A stretch of DNA of 64,000 bases from Macrophomina tecta (lineage: Eukaryota; Ascomycota; Dothideomycetes; Botryosphaeriales; Botryosphaeriaceae). This document shows positions 1 to 12,653 of the stretch, one piece after another. Below the pieces are notes generated by a model that was given only the letters and a program-made list of their open reading frames with translations, was not told the DNA's origin and ran no database searches. Position 1 is the first letter of the stretch; each line of letters begins with the position of its first letter. The position numbers and the translations under genes are program-made. Location of the stretch: contig JAKSGN010000041.1 of assembly GCA_024180945.1 (NCBI GenBank), positions 558,001 to 622,000 on the forward strand. The letters are read 5' to 3'.

Positions 1-3000
1 GACACTGCGGTACGATCTGACATCTATTCTACACGCACGGGATGGGCGCAGCCAGCTGATACGTCGCTTAGAAGGAAGGGATGTGCTCCCACGAGTTATT
101 TAGGGGATCACTGCGATACTTTACTGCCTCGGCGATCCACGCAAATGCGCAATGGCGGTTACTGAATTTTGCAAGCAGCGCGTGACGGTAGCTACTCGGT
201 AGGCGTGTAACAAAGCTACCCGCGAGCCCAACACACTGGATGCAGGTGGAGCTAACGGCGCACGCAAAAGTTAAGTATAATGATGGCTGAGTGAGGAAGT
301 CCGCTCCGGAATGGTCGGTGGTTTGATGTAACTGGCCGCGAGCACCTCCAGCTCCTTAGGCGCACAGTCACACCTAGCTGGGAAAATCAAGCGTGGGTTG
401 TGGGTGGTTGCACGAAGAGGCTGTCAGCAGCAAGTTTGTGCAGCATACCAAGAGAGGCGGTTAAAAAGAAAAAGAAAAAAAAAAAGCAATCCAGGATGCC
501 GGTCGGAGAAATTGGGCAAGTAGGGGTAAGGCAGGTGGGCATTGGATGATCTGCGCCCAGATGGCGAAGATCGGAGCTGCGACTCGCTCGCACCGACCAC
601 CTTCGACGACAGGAGATGCACACAACAACGCCGCCTCATCAGCCTTGGAATGCGTTCCAGCGCGGGCAATTGGACGAAGCCAGCACGCGGGCGTAGGAAA
701 TAGATGTAAAGAACCTGCGCAAATATGGAACCCGAGCCCCGGCGCCGACACTGAACCTGTCACGCTGCGGCGATAGAGCGCGCTAGCTTCCCGTTGTCGC
801 GCTTCGATCAGATCTAACGTCGGCGGAACAGCTGGGAGCGGGCTCGAAAACGGCGGCGGCGGCGGGCGGGAGGGAGGGTGGGGGGGACAGGTGTGGTAGC
901 GAGGAAAAAAGGCTCTTGAAAATAGCACGAACTTAAAGAGATCGTCCGGATGCCCGTCCGCTACGGCGATAGGCGGGTCGAACGCAGGCGCCCCTGCCGC
1001 CTCCAGAGCCGTCCCTCGCCATGGGCGCTCGGCGCGGGGGCAGATGGCGTATTTGTTGAGGAGGATGGGCAGGTACGCGCGCTAGCGCTTGAGAGCCTCA
1101 CCGCGACGGCGCCTCTGGCATGCATTTTGCCCGTCGAATGGGCTCCGCGCTGATGGCACCATTGCCTGTGGTTCCCAGGTACCAGCCCGGGCTCCACCAG
1201 AATGCAGGTGTGTTATCGGCCGTTGAGGAACGCAGGTGATGCGGCGCTTACATGCCAATCCGAGCCGCAGGCCCGCCCACGTCGGGGGAGAGCAGGATGC
1301 CGCCGGCCTCAGGGAATCATCTGCTCCGTCAGCGCCCTGGTGGGATCCAGATTTCCGCTGCAATAACCGCTTTGTTATTGCAGCCATTGGCATCCAAGGG
1401 CCTGCTCGTGCCGTTGATGCAATGTCTGTAAGCCGGACCTCCGTTCTCGCCCGCACCGCCGGGGCCTCGTAACATAATAGGAATACGAGACGGTACCGGT
1501 ACAAGAGCATCTTGGGTGGCCCTCTTCGGGATACATCCCACGCGTCTTTATACCGCCGGCCGAGAGGGAAGCAGTATCGAGCGACGACAACGTAACGTGA
1601 GCGTGCCGATGCCGTCCAGCCGCCACGAGCGCCATGCGGCGTCCGCGGACGCGGGTGGCAGGAGCAGAACCAGTTTGGGGCGCTCCTACAGAAGCCGCTG
1701 CATGTAGCAAGGGCGGCAGGCGGCGGAGGAGGCATTGGCAGCGTGTGGAGTTGTGGGGATCCTCTCCTCGCCAGAGCTGCAACATCGAGCTTGGCAGCTC
1801 GTACGACAATGGCAGCGAGAGCATATACGTCAGACTGCGGCTTGGAAAGAATTGGGGACTCGCCACCCCCGGGGGGCTAGTGGTTGAGGGTTTTCTGGGT
1901 GATGCGGCCGCCGGGCAGCGGGTCCATGTCTGGATCGCGCGTCTCGTCGCGCTCGACTCTGGATGAGGTTCATGGAAATGGCAAGGGCTAGCTCTTATCT
2001 CGCGTCGGACCCGCCCAGAAACCAGCCTCATCATGCAACTAGCAGGGTGCTCCATTGTCGCGCCGCCTCTCGAGCAGGGCGGCGGTGCTGTGGCGGGCTG
2101 GTGCCAACGGGCAACCACGCCGGCAGAACAGGCGCGCGCAGGCGTGGAGGCCCCGTGGCCAGCGGGACGGCGGGAGTCGAGGAGGGCAGGCAGCAGTATT
2201 CGCAGAGCGGTAGCCGGGGGCGTATCTCTCCTCGTCGCGCTCCAGCGGCAAGCGTGCCGCTGCACGGCGCTCCAGGATGGTCGCTGGCAGCGGCAGGCCG
2301 GCCGGCCAGCGGGCAGATTCCATGACCAAGGGTTTGCAGGCGGGCGAGTCCGTCGAGGTATGCGGCGCAGGGGCCCAATCAGCGGCGGAGCGAAGGCGAA
2401 CGAGTGTCGTCGCGGCGGGGGAGCCAGGGCGCCAGATGGAGGCGCTGCAGGCTGATGCGGCGCCTTACTGCGTTGCCGCTAGCGGGGGAAAAGGCCGTCC
2501 TCTCCGCACAGCGCAGGGCGATCATTAGAGAGCGCGGTGCTGCTCGACGACGCTGGCTCTGGCCGTGACGACACCAGCGTTGCCCTTCACACCACCGCCG
2601 ACCCCGTCCCAGGCCCAGGCCCAGTCCCAGCGCCTGCCCAGTCCCGCCCACCGCGCGTGGCCTTGTATATCAGGCCGTTGTCAGCAGCAGCCGGTAAGCT
2701 GAACACCGCCCTCGCTCCCGGCCGTCCCTTCGGCGAAATATTGGCCTCCAAGGCGCGCGTCCCGAAAAAGGGTTCGCCGACTCTTGACCACGCAGGCGGG
2801 CACGCAACAGCAGCCTATCGCCTCGAACAACAACGCACCCACACCCACCCACCACCACCTCACCAACCACCACCCTCCCCATCGCCGTCATTTCACACCT
2901 CACCTCTCCGCACCCTCCGCCGCCGCCGCTGCCGCCGCCGCCGCCGCCGTCGCCTCTGCCTCTGCCTCTGCCATGCCCGCGTAGTGACGCCGACCCTGCA

Positions 3001-3159
3001 GCACCCACATCTCTCCCGCGCGCCCGCACGCCCCTCGAGGCCCCGACCGAATAATTACTGATCCCGCCGGATTCGCACCCTCGAGGCCCAGTCCGCGCCC
3101 CGAGACCCAGTGCCCCAACGTCGCCGTCGTGCGACGCGGCAAGAGCTCTCCTCAAGGCA
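1..3159. other. Long upstream region and leader of the SPT23/MGA2-like gene
   Basis: No convincing gene is seen here. Several long reading frames exist on both strands (for example on the minus strand at 1375-2265), but they are rich in Arg, Pro, Ala and Ser, overlap one another and show no domain, as expected of open frames in GC-rich DNA. From about 2820 to 3010 the plus strand is C- and CT-rich, typical of a fungal promoter or leader, with a (GCC)n run near 2917-2950. An A-rich tract lies at about 463-485. Confidence 0.6.
2784..2984 (+). promoter_or_regulatory. Possible upstream ORF in the MGA2-like leader
   Basis: A 66-codon frame with ATG at 2784 and TAG at 2982-2984 ends 175 bases before the main ATG at 3160. 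Its product is His/Pro-rich and then carries a run of ten alanines encoded by the GCC repeat. If the transcript starts upstream of 2784, it would be met first by scanning ribosomes. The transcription start is unknown, so this is only a candidate. Confidence 0.25.
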
Positions 3160-6100
3160 ATGGCGACCGACGACGCCTACGTCCCGCACATCATGGACTC
3201 CGACATGACCGAGCCCTGGAATGACCAGCAGATGTTCACCTCGTCCGGCCTCGACTCAGACCTGCACGATCTCTCCGGCGACACCCCGTTCGATTACAAC
3301 CAATTCCTTAACAACGATGTCTTGGTGTCGTCGCCCACCCCGGGCCAGCCTTCTTTGGCCAGTTACGGCTCGCCTGCCAAGGCCTTCGCCGCCCGCAGCG
3401 AGCAACCCCCCGCATCGCTGCAGCCCTCCTCCACCATGCACCCGCGCTCACACATGTCCTCGTCGCCGGATAGCTCCAGCCAGGACTCGTCTTCCGAGAC
3501 CTCCGGCAGGCGAAAGCGCAAGATGACTTCGTCCGACTCGTCACCCTCCGCCCTGTTTGACGGCATGGATAACCACATGGATGAGTGGCACAAGGACCCC
3601 ATGGCTGGCTTGGATGGCAGCCGTGACTCCATGTTCGTCAAGCGCGAGCCTCAAGACTTGCTTGGTTTGGAGCCCGAGGTCGACTCCATCAACAAGACCA
3701 TGGCCTCCCATTTTGATGTTGGCAGCACCGGAAGTAGCCCCGCCATGTTCAATTTCGGGTCGCCCGAAAATCAGACCGTCGCTCCTTCAAATCTGGAGGC
3801 GCATGCCTCTGAATCCCGGGGTTTGAATGCTCAGGTGAGCTTTTGGTCGCTGCGAATTTTCGAGCCTATTTCTAACTGAAGCAGCGATCTGCCGTGCCCA
3901 AAGACTCTGGTTTCTTCATTGGCTCCCGCGACGAGTCACCGATGTCTGGCATGAGCGGAAGCCAGGGCGCCTCGCCTGCCGCTATGTTTGAAGGCCAATC
4001 CCCATCGACCTTCAGTAATAACGACATGTTCCAAAACATGCCCGTTTGGAATGGCCCGGGGCTCAATTCTAGCTTCCAAAACAACCCGTGGCAGAAGGAG
4101 CTCTCTCCTACGCAGGCCCCGGGGCCAATCCCCGTCGCGGATGCCGTAGTCTACCCGAACATGATTCCTGGCGCGCGGAGACCGACGATTCTCTACATTC
4201 ATCAGGACGGCAACAAGTCAAGAGTTGAGACGCAAATCAACATAAAATTGACTTTGGACCCTTTGCCGCCCGGAGTCACGAAGCTTCACCTTCCCACGCA
4301 CACTGTTTCAAAACCCAAGCTATTGGCAAAGGAGATTGTCAAGGCCCCCGACACACTGGAACTCCACACCTCGCTTGTATGCGCGAGTGCAATGGAAAAG
4401 CCTGACGCACAGAGGCGAGCCTTGGCAAGAGCCTCGAGCTACGAGTCAAACACGCGCAAGAGTCAGCCCCGGCGGTCATCTCAGACCGACATGGCAGATG
4501 ACGACCCTGATGATCCCGAGAAGCCCGCCAATGGTGGGGAAGTGCGCATTTGTCAGAATTGCGTTCAGCGCGAGCGCAAGCGTGCCGCACGCAAGAGAGT
4601 CAAAAAGCAGGAGGATGAAGAGGCCTGGGCCGAGTATGAGTACGAGCGAGTTATCGTATTCAACGACAAAGAATACAAAGAGTGGCAGACCCCTGCGTCG
4701 CCCAAGGCTGACGGAGCTGGTAACGGAATATCTTTCCCTCCCGGCTCTATGCAGATAGAGGTGCCCATGCGCATCGCCTGCTATTGTCGCCACCAGGGCG
4801 AGAAGACCGGCTTCCGGTAAGTGTTGAATTGGACCCTGCAAAATCGTCTACTAACACGATTGCTAGCGTCATTTTCACCATCAAGGACTATCAGGGTCAG
4901 ATTGTCGCACAGTCGATGACCAATCCGATCCTTATCACGGACGACCACAAGACGCAAGGAGCTCCGCTGCCCTCCACTTCCGGAATGCCTACTGATCCGA
5001 CGCAACCGTTCAACGCACCCCTGCTTACTCCGACAGAGCAGCCGGATCTGCAGTCAGGGTTCCACCGCAGGCCTTACCACTCTACCAATGACTTGCAGTC
5101 GCTTCAGACCAACTGGGTGAACTCAAAGACCATCACCCCCACTCGACCAGCCAATGCGCCTTCACAGGGCACATCAACCACAATGACTCCGCGGAATCTA
5201 TCGCGGCAGACGTCGCCCGTGGCGACACAGACGGGCCCTAACAAGAAACGGAAGTCGAGCTCGACTCACCACCATAAGCTCCCCCGTGAGCTCACAATGA
5301 CGCGTGTCAATACTGCGTCGAGCCCAGGAGCGACCGCGGATTTGGCAACCGCAATGCCACCCACGTCTGCTCCTCAGAGTTCTTCGTACATGACCGCAAA
5401 CGACCCACAATTTATGATGCAGCCGCTTACCATTCCTCCTTACAACTCTGGTCCTCCAACTCCTGGCAGCAACGGCGGTCTGGCCACCCCGGGCCAGCGA
5501 TCCGGGAGTATCGACAACCTGGCTTATCAGTTTTACTCCGTGCCAAACTCGGCACACCATAGCCGAGCTCCAAGCCCTTCGATGGGAAGGCAGATGGGTT
5601 CTTTTGCTTCGACCGGCATCGCACCAAGTATTGTTGGAAATCCTATGAACATGATGCAGTCGCAGATGGATTCACGGAGTCAACCGCAGGGTCCAGCTCA
5701 GATCTACAAGGTCACTCCTGGCGAGTACTCGAAGTCCGGAGGAATCGAGGTTTCCTGTTTGGGGTCCAATTTTACCAGAAATATGGAGATCGTCTTCGGT
5801 GATACGGTCGCCACCACAACAACGTATTGGAACAGCCAACTGATGGTCTGCCTCCTACCTCCCTCTCAGCATGCTGGCCCCGTTCCTGTAACCGTGCGAA
5901 TGCAGAACGGATTCGCGCCGCCGCCAGTGCCTGGACCGTCAGCCACCTTCACTTATGTTGATGATGATGACCAGCGTATCTGTGAACTGGCTTTAAGGAT
6001 TCTCTGCCAGAAGCAGACTGGCACTGGGAAGGCGGATGACTACCGCGGTTTCGCTCGCCATGTTGTCAGCATGGCGTCCAATGGTTGGGGTGCAGGGGCC

Positions 6101-7468
6101 ATATCTGGCGGAAATATGCAGCAACGCGGTTTCGATCCCAACGGCCTCCCGCCTGTGGATACTGAAGAGATGCTGCTCAAGTGCTTGGACCTCATCGACA
6201 TGGATGACAGCCCCCATGCGCCTCGGTTCAACATGAAGAACAGGACCGGTGCCACATTCCTATCGCTTGCTTGCAGTCTCGGCTACAGCCGCATCGTTGC
6301 TGGTCTTCTCGCCCGAGGCGCCAACCCCGATACCCGTGATCGCGGTGGCTACACTCCTTTGATGATGGCGGCCATGCATGGCCACTCTCAGATCGTGCGC
6401 CGCCTGATTCTCAAGGGTGCTGATCCGATGATGCGGAGCCTCCAGGGCTATCTGGCATCCGACTTCGCCGCTTCTGAAGATGTCTTGAACGCTCTTCAGC
6501 GCGTGAGGTCTCACAGGCGCACGCGGAGCGCTGGCTCCGTGTCGTTCTCAATGCGCAGTAGAGCAAGCAGCATCGCATCCACTCACTCCATGTGGGAATC
6601 ATCCTCTCCCAGCCACGTCAGCGAAGCCGAGGCGGATTACGAGGATGAATGTGAGGATTCCGAGCAGCCAGAGGAACAGCCTTCGGCACAGGCCTGGGCG
6701 CCATCTCGCCGAGGTAGCGCTAAAGAGATTCGGCCCCTACCTCCAACGTCCCAGCAAGTCCAGCCAGCCGTTCCCGCTGTGGCAGCCGCTATGAATGCAT
6801 GGAGGGAGAACCTGTCTGCTCAGATCCACTACTTCCAGCAGAACATGCATTGGAATCTGCCTAATCTACAGCTCCCTGCTCTTCCCCCTCTGCCAAACCT
6901 CCCTGGCTATCAGGCTCACCCTATGATGCGCCGTATCAGCTCTTTAGTGCCGCACCGGAGTCCGCCGCGTACCCCATCATCTTCCGGTGATGAAACGGCG
7001 ACGCCAACGGCCAGCAACGACTACAAATGGAAGGACCTCTTCTCCACCCCAGCTGCTCCTCCAGCTTACGAGGAGATCTATCCGGAGAATGCGGACAAGG
7101 ATACCGATATCAAAAAAATGTCGGTCGCTCAGGCTGCAGCAGATCACTTGCTTGATCAGGCTTGTATCGAACAGTTCGATGTCGTCGAAGCGGAAAGTTC
7201 TAGTGACGCCAAGAGCAGCCTGAATGTTGAGCTCGGCAAGAAGAGTTTGACGAAGGAAGAGCAGGAACAGGTCCGGAGAGCACATGCTCAGAAGCTCAAG
7301 CGCATCAGGAGCGACCGCAACCTGTTCTTCATCTGGATCCCGTTGCTCCTTATCATTCTGTGTGCGATGTTACGGAGCAGGCTTCCGCAGCTGTGGGCCG
7401 CTGCGTCAGCCTTCTTTGGCGCCGTCCAAGAACGTACCACTCCTGGCCGCGTTGTGGAGCTCGTTTAG
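3160..7468 (+). CDS. SPT23/MGA2-like membrane-anchored transcription activator (IPT/TIG, ankyrin, C-terminal TM)
   Basis: Proposed exons are 3160-3834, 3885-4816 and 4867-7468, giving 1402 residues. The N-terminal third is acidic and Ser/Pro-rich. A conserved block near residue 330 begins with DGNKSRVETQ and continues with LTLDPLPPGV. An IPT/TIG domain lies at about 813-895 (starts QIYKVTPGEYS). Two ankyrin repeats fall at about 993-1060 (TPLMMAAMHGH). One hydrophobic helix (LFFIWIPLLLIILCAML) sits near 1355-1371, close to the C-terminus. This order is that of yeast Spt23/Mga2, ER-tethered activators that are released by proteasomal processing and drive the delta-9 fatty acid desaturase gene. 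That this protein is processed in the same way is inferred from the architecture. Both introns are canonical GT-AG; the first is 50 bases. Confidence 0.93.
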
Positions 7469-8536
7469 ATGTCAAGGTGTCTCGTGTACCCACATTTTCA
7501 AGACGCAGATGAAGAGCATATCCAGAGGCATTCCGTCAACGCGCGTAATATCCAAACCTGGCACACCCTATGATGGATTTTGTTGAAAATTGTTTATGTC
7601 ACTTTGGTGATTGATGACGATCCTCTATATAGCGCGGTGTCTAGCGGTGTGCTTTCCCACTTACTCTCTTGTAATTCCCCTTTCGACACTCTCCTCGTTT
7701 TCTCTGCCAACGGCGTTTAATTACACAGAAAGGCATGTGCAAAAACCGAACAGGAATGTCTGTACAACAACGGCTGCATACACTCTCGACACAAGACAAA
7801 AAAAAAAGGCGATGACGAGATAGTTGCCACCCTGCACTTTCATCGATATTTTTATGACGGCGATTTTTCTTTCTCTTTTCTCTTTTGAACACCGAAGAAT
7901 CGGAAATGGCGAGCGATGGGCTGGATGGCTGGATGGATGGACGGACGAACAAATGGACTGATTCCCCCTAAATTCTTCACACTTTGCTTTGGTTGCAGTC
8001 TCTCACACGTCTCCGAGAGCGACGTGGCGTTGTCATTACGAACACAATTGATCTCTCTTGAGGGTACAATTTACATTGGTTTTTGGCGTGGTGACGAGGC
8101 TTTTTTTTACATGTATATAGATCCTCCAAGCGTCTCTTCTTTTCTCTCGTACTGACGTTGATTTCTCGTCGTTTTGCTTGTCTTTGATTGGTCTTCTGCG
8201 TGATGAAGGAGTCTTATGTTTTGTTTTCTGATTGAAACACGAAGGGAATGGGATGAGGTTGTCGAAGTGAGCGTGTGCTGGGCGATGGGAGGAGATCTTG
8301 GAGCTTCGAGCGTGCTTTGGGTTGTTTGTTTGGTGCTATGGCCAGCACTGGCTTTGATTTTCCTGAGGCTTTTTGGCTCAGCGCGGATGAAGCTATGTGA
8401 AGCCTCTGCTTGAGAATATTCATTCTACATGTTCTCACCCAGGCTGTCCGTTGGGCCCCCGCGTGCTGTGATTGCTTGGATACATCTATCTCTCGTGCCA
8501 CCATTTTTCCTCTCGTCTCCGCCCCCCTTCTCCTCG

Positions 8537-8539
<3 letters not shown>

Positions 8540-8581
<42 letters not shown>

Positions 8582-8591
8582 TCTTTCTCGT
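8540..8591 (+). repeat. CT/CTTT microsatellite
   Basis: Alternating CT blocks interrupted by TTTC occupy about 50 bases. This is a simple pyrimidine repeat with no coding role seen. Confidence 0.9.
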
Positions 8592-10008
8592 ATTCTTTTG
8601 ATGAACAGGACGCAAAGGATTCGCAGGACGACGCAAGGTGCTGTTCTGCACTGCTCACGCCCATTCCCTCGCGTCGTTTACTTTTTATTCCCCTACATCT
8701 TCGGGACCACATCCGGAATTGCACCTCCCTCTTGAGCTTTCCTTTTTTTTTTTTTTTTTTGGCTGGCAATCAGTCCTGTGAAAATGTCTCAAGGGTCCGT
8801 TCACGCGTGCGCATGTGTGTGGAGAGAGGAAGAGGACCAATTCGGGAGAGAATATGCGAGCGGTAATCAGAGCGGGCGTGCGTACGTGGCAACGGACAGG
8901 CAACAGGATTGTTGTCATATTTTTTTCATTTATTTTTTTTTTTTTTTTTACGAAAAGGATACGTCGCTTTTGTCTACCTTGTGTCATTCGCTGGTTTCGC
9001 CAGATTGTTGCCTGTTTCGGAAGTCTGTCACGTGGATGCATTGCGCCGGGGTCTGGGCGCCACTTTAGACAGCGGGTTGTCTCAGTTTTTGTTGAGTGTG
9101 GCTGAGTAATGGATGGCGCATTGTCGTTGGCTTTTCGGGAGTGGGCGTGGCCGATGCCTCCGGGGGGGAAGAGGACGGGGTGGTTGCTCGGTGGTGGAGA
9201 TGAGTAAACAGATTGATTGGGGTGGGAGGTGAATTGGTCGCGGCGCGCAAGGCGGTGTTGTGAGTCACAGATGTGGCTGGTTTTGACGATGGTGGGTGCG
9301 CGCGCCGGATAGTCCCTCGTTTGCCCGGTGTGCACGGGTGACTGGAGCGGTGGTTGAGGAGACTCTCTTCCGCGGCCCATGGGGTTTCCAACGAATAAGC
9401 TCCTGGTCCTGCGTGCTATGCGGTGGTACATAACAGAGTTCCAGCTGCGTCGACCGTATGATCTCTGAAGGTGACAGGTCAAACGACCCACTCGCCTGCC
9501 GGTTGCTGCCTCTAAACTATGCGGTTCCCCTTCCTCTACTCCGATGCCTTGCGTTAGTGTGCTTCATAATCCGATCAAGATGTAGCGTGTAGACGTGATA
9601 ATGACGGTGGCCATGACAGAGCCGTGAGACTCAGTTTCCGTTCACCGAAGCGATCAAATTTCAGTGTCTCCACTCAAATAGCCTATTTCGGAGAAATCGT
9701 CAAGGGGCCGGCAAATAGTAGCTGTCCATGTTTGGGTGACTGCTTCAGCTTTCCACGCTTTGTAAAAGCACCACTCTCTTGTGTCTATTTGGTCGAAGTG
9801 GGTGAATCTGCTGAAAAAAAAAAATGATTAAATAAGGGTGCATCCGGTCTTTCATTTGTTTCCGCTCTGCTCCATGGTCAGGAGTCTTGTGGTAGTGAGA
9901 AATGCTTACTTGAGTTTCTTCGGGCTACCTCTATGGGCTTGGAATCCGACCTATTGAATTATTGCGGTAGCCTTAAGTTCAGAATTCCTCAGTGCTCTCA
10001 CCATAAAG

Positions 10009-10029
10009 TTTTTTTTTTTTTTTTTTTTT
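10009..10029 (+). repeat. Poly-T tract of 21 bases
   Basis: An uninterrupted run of T lies between the MGA2-like gene and the broken coiled-coil gene. Similar runs occur at 8743-8760, 8933-8949, 26263-26277, 35534-35554 and 44675-44693, all T on the plus strand and all between genes. Confidence 0.95.
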
Positions 10030-10484
10030 ACTGCCCCGTGGAGGTGGATCATAGCTCTGCAAAGTGAAGTTCTCAGGCAGGTGCGGATCGCGACAACTGG
10101 GCCGCAATTTGCTCAGGTATAAGACATTGTTACCGTTAGAATCCCTTGAGGCTGTGGCGACCAGCCTTTGTGTGGTCGTCTTTTACGTGTCTCGAGATCC
10201 GTCCTTACTTCTTTGACAACCCCATGAGGACTTCGTTATATTCTCGATCAGGCCGTAGACATGGTCTCGCAACGGGGCTTTGCCCTGTACGATCCCTATT
10301 CTCAAAATGACCCCCTTTCACATGTGGATTAGGCAAAGAACGTTGAACACACTTCCACGTCGAATCACAAAGGGCCGAGTGAAGGCCACGCAGCATGCAC
10401 ACAACCCACCGGCAACGCTCAGGAAAAGCAAGGTCACAACGCGCACCATTGTTTACTAAAAAAAAAGAAAAAAAGGCCGTCAGC

Positions 10485-11217
10485 ATGTTTCAAACCACCA
10501 GCAATACCACCGCAAACAGAAAAAACAGGAAACAACCCCCCTCTCCGCACCAGCAGCTCCCTGCTCATCGAGCCCCTCTGCTACGCGGCCGAGAGCATCC
10601 GCGCCGTCCTGCGCGGCGAGCAGATCTCGTCATCGCACGCGCTGCTGCCGGCAGCATATCTGCTCCACGCCGCCGCGGCTCTGCCGACCGCCTACCTCGA
10701 AGCGTTCGATCGCGCGCTGAGGGCCGTGGCCGGCCGGAACCCAGCGCAGAACGTGCACGGGCTGGAAGCGGAGCGGGCGGCGGTGAAGGAGGTGATTCGG
10801 CAGGTGGCGACGACGAGGGCGGCAGTATGGAGTCGCTGGTGTGAGGAGGAAGGGAGGTATGCGCTGATGGAAGAGGTGCGGAAGGCGTTGGAGGTGGTGA
10901 CGGAGCCGCCGAGGGGCGCGGCGGAGAAGGTGGGGAGGGTGCTGGGGTTGCTGGAGGAGATGATGGAGAGGCAGTGGACTGAGGTGGCGCGGTTGACGAG
11001 GACGAGTATTGAAGCGAGGGAGGAGCTGAGGAGGGACTTGGAGACTGTTGCGAAGAGCGTCTGTTAGATCTAGGATAAGCAGGCTAAGGCTGCGGAGAAC
11101 GAGACGAAGCAACGGGCGGAGGAGGAGAGTGGGCCCAACAGAGTTGGGAGAGATTCAACAGTGGCGATGCGGCTGGGTGAGATTATGAAGGTCGTGAGAG
11201 GACGAAAGAAACAGTGA
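10485..11217 (+). pseudogene. Broken hypothetical coiled-coil gene
   Basis: The main open frame runs to 11064 with GC-rich third positions and an Ala/Glu/Leu/Arg-rich helical product (starts SSSLLIEPLCYAAESIRAVL near 10540). It ends at TAG (11065-11067), ATC, TAG (11071-11073), and then continues in the same frame as a charged coiled-coil-like sequence (DKQAKAAENETKQRAEE) to TGA at 11215-11217. There is no in-frame ATG near the 5' end. The best start, ATG at 10485, is one base out of frame, and losing one base from the A6 (about 10520-10525) or C6 (10536-10541) run would join it. The 24 bases around the two stops that could be cut at GT and AG are too short for an intron. I recognise no family. 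It could be a decayed gene, a sequencing artefact, or both. Confidence 0.5.
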
Positions 11218-12653
11218 AGGAGCTGAAGAGGCGGGGAGATTTAATGCAGAACTTGGGTGCAGCTCTTTCCTTGCGACTGATCCCGCTTTTAGTCTCTTTT
11301 TGTGGTTGGCCAGATTAAGAGAGAACCAAGCTATTCTTTCTTTCCGCACCCAGCGGCTCTTCCACCTTTTTCCATGCTTACGTCCGATTGACGTAGCGAG
11401 CTACTCTTGCCGCGGGGGATTCTCGAGTCTCCAGGCGACTCAAATAATTTCGGAGGTTAGCACTATTTGGCGTACAAAAATATGAATTAAGTCAATTAAA
11501 CCCCTTTGAAACTGGCTTCAAAGAGCTTTGAGAAATCTGCACAGCGGAGGGACAATAAGTAGATCTGGTGCTCATAACACCATAATCAGGAAGTGAAAAA
11601 TAAAGTGTATCGAACAAAACAGTTCAGAAAAGCTTCCAAAATGCAGGCTGTACTTACAGTTGAGATGAAGAATCGCGGACATATCCGGGGAAAGCACACA
11701 GAGCAGAAGATATAGGTTGGAAGGCGCAGCAAGCACAACTGCGAGACAAGTCTTCAATCTTGTAATCTGGATTTATACGGCGCCGCGGAAGATGCTGGCT
11801 GATTGCTCAAGAGGAGATACAACTGCAGACCGTAGCGGTTTATACATCACCCTCTGTTTCTCTACACATCAGCTGCCTCGCCGTGGCATATTTGTTGCAC
11901 ATGGCAGTATGGCAGGCTCTCCCGCTCCCGGATGATGTATACGGATACCCATAGAATCTCCCATACAGTCATCAGGCAGCTGAGTCCCACGGAACCCCGT
12001 CAGCTGCTATTACTCTGACCCCTACCTAACCACATGTTGACCCTACAAGGCCTCCTGCTGACTTCCGGAATAATCAGGACTATTACGGTGCCTCTCAGAC
12101 CCCTCTTGATGTAGGATTCCATCAATTGGTGCTGCTTCCACCACTCCAGGCAGATTCATCCAACAGAACGAGACTGGAAGTTAATCCCAGGCGATCGCTA
12201 TACTGTTTCTCATGCAAGCCATTCGGCAGTCGACTGTGAGAACTCGCCAGTATTTTTTGCTCTTTTCCCTCCCTCCCCGCACCCGCCACTGTGTGGCAGA
12301 AGAACATGAAGAACGCGCCACACCAAGCCGTAGATGTCGATAAAGGTAACTATTACCTGGGAGTGCGGAAGACTAGTTCCGGCCACCGGCTTTAATGATA
12401 GGGATGGCTTCGGGAGGCGCGATTGTGTACCGCGAAACACAGCGCATGCAGGGCCTGAGAGATCCTTTCGATCCGCGACCGACAGTCTGCCAGTACAGGT
12501 TCTTTCTTGAATACACGCAAATCCGAAGGCGTGGTGCAAGTTCTCTGCCAGGTCCAGGAAGATTTTCTTATATTCATGATATTTACAAGGCTCCGGGGCG
12601 GAATTTTCTGCTCCGCATCCACATGACTTCGTTGCAGACAGTGGTCATCAGAT
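11218..12653. other. Intergenic region, no gene seen
   Basis: The sequence is moderately AT-rich, especially about 11460-11660. It contains only short unrelated frames. It probably holds the 3' flanks of the broken gene (plus) and of the ABM-fold gene (minus). Confidence 0.6.

Larger units (their letters stand above)
7469..10440. other. 3 kb region without a recognisable gene
   Basis: This stretch holds the 3' end of the MGA2-like transcript, a CT microsatellite (about 8540-8590) and three long T runs (8743-8760, 8933-8949, 10009-10029). A 268-codon minus-strand frame at 8685-9491 has lysine runs encoded by the T tracts and no recognisable domain. I regard it as chance. Confidence 0.6.

Noticed and set aside
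1375..2265. Long minus-strand frame of 296 codons upstream of the MGA2-like gene
   Set aside because: Low-complexity Arg/Pro/Ser/Ala composition, no domain, overlaps other open frames on both strands in GC-rich DNA.
8685..9491. 268-codon minus-strand frame
   Set aside because: Its lysine runs come from poly-T tracts; no domain and no codon bias.
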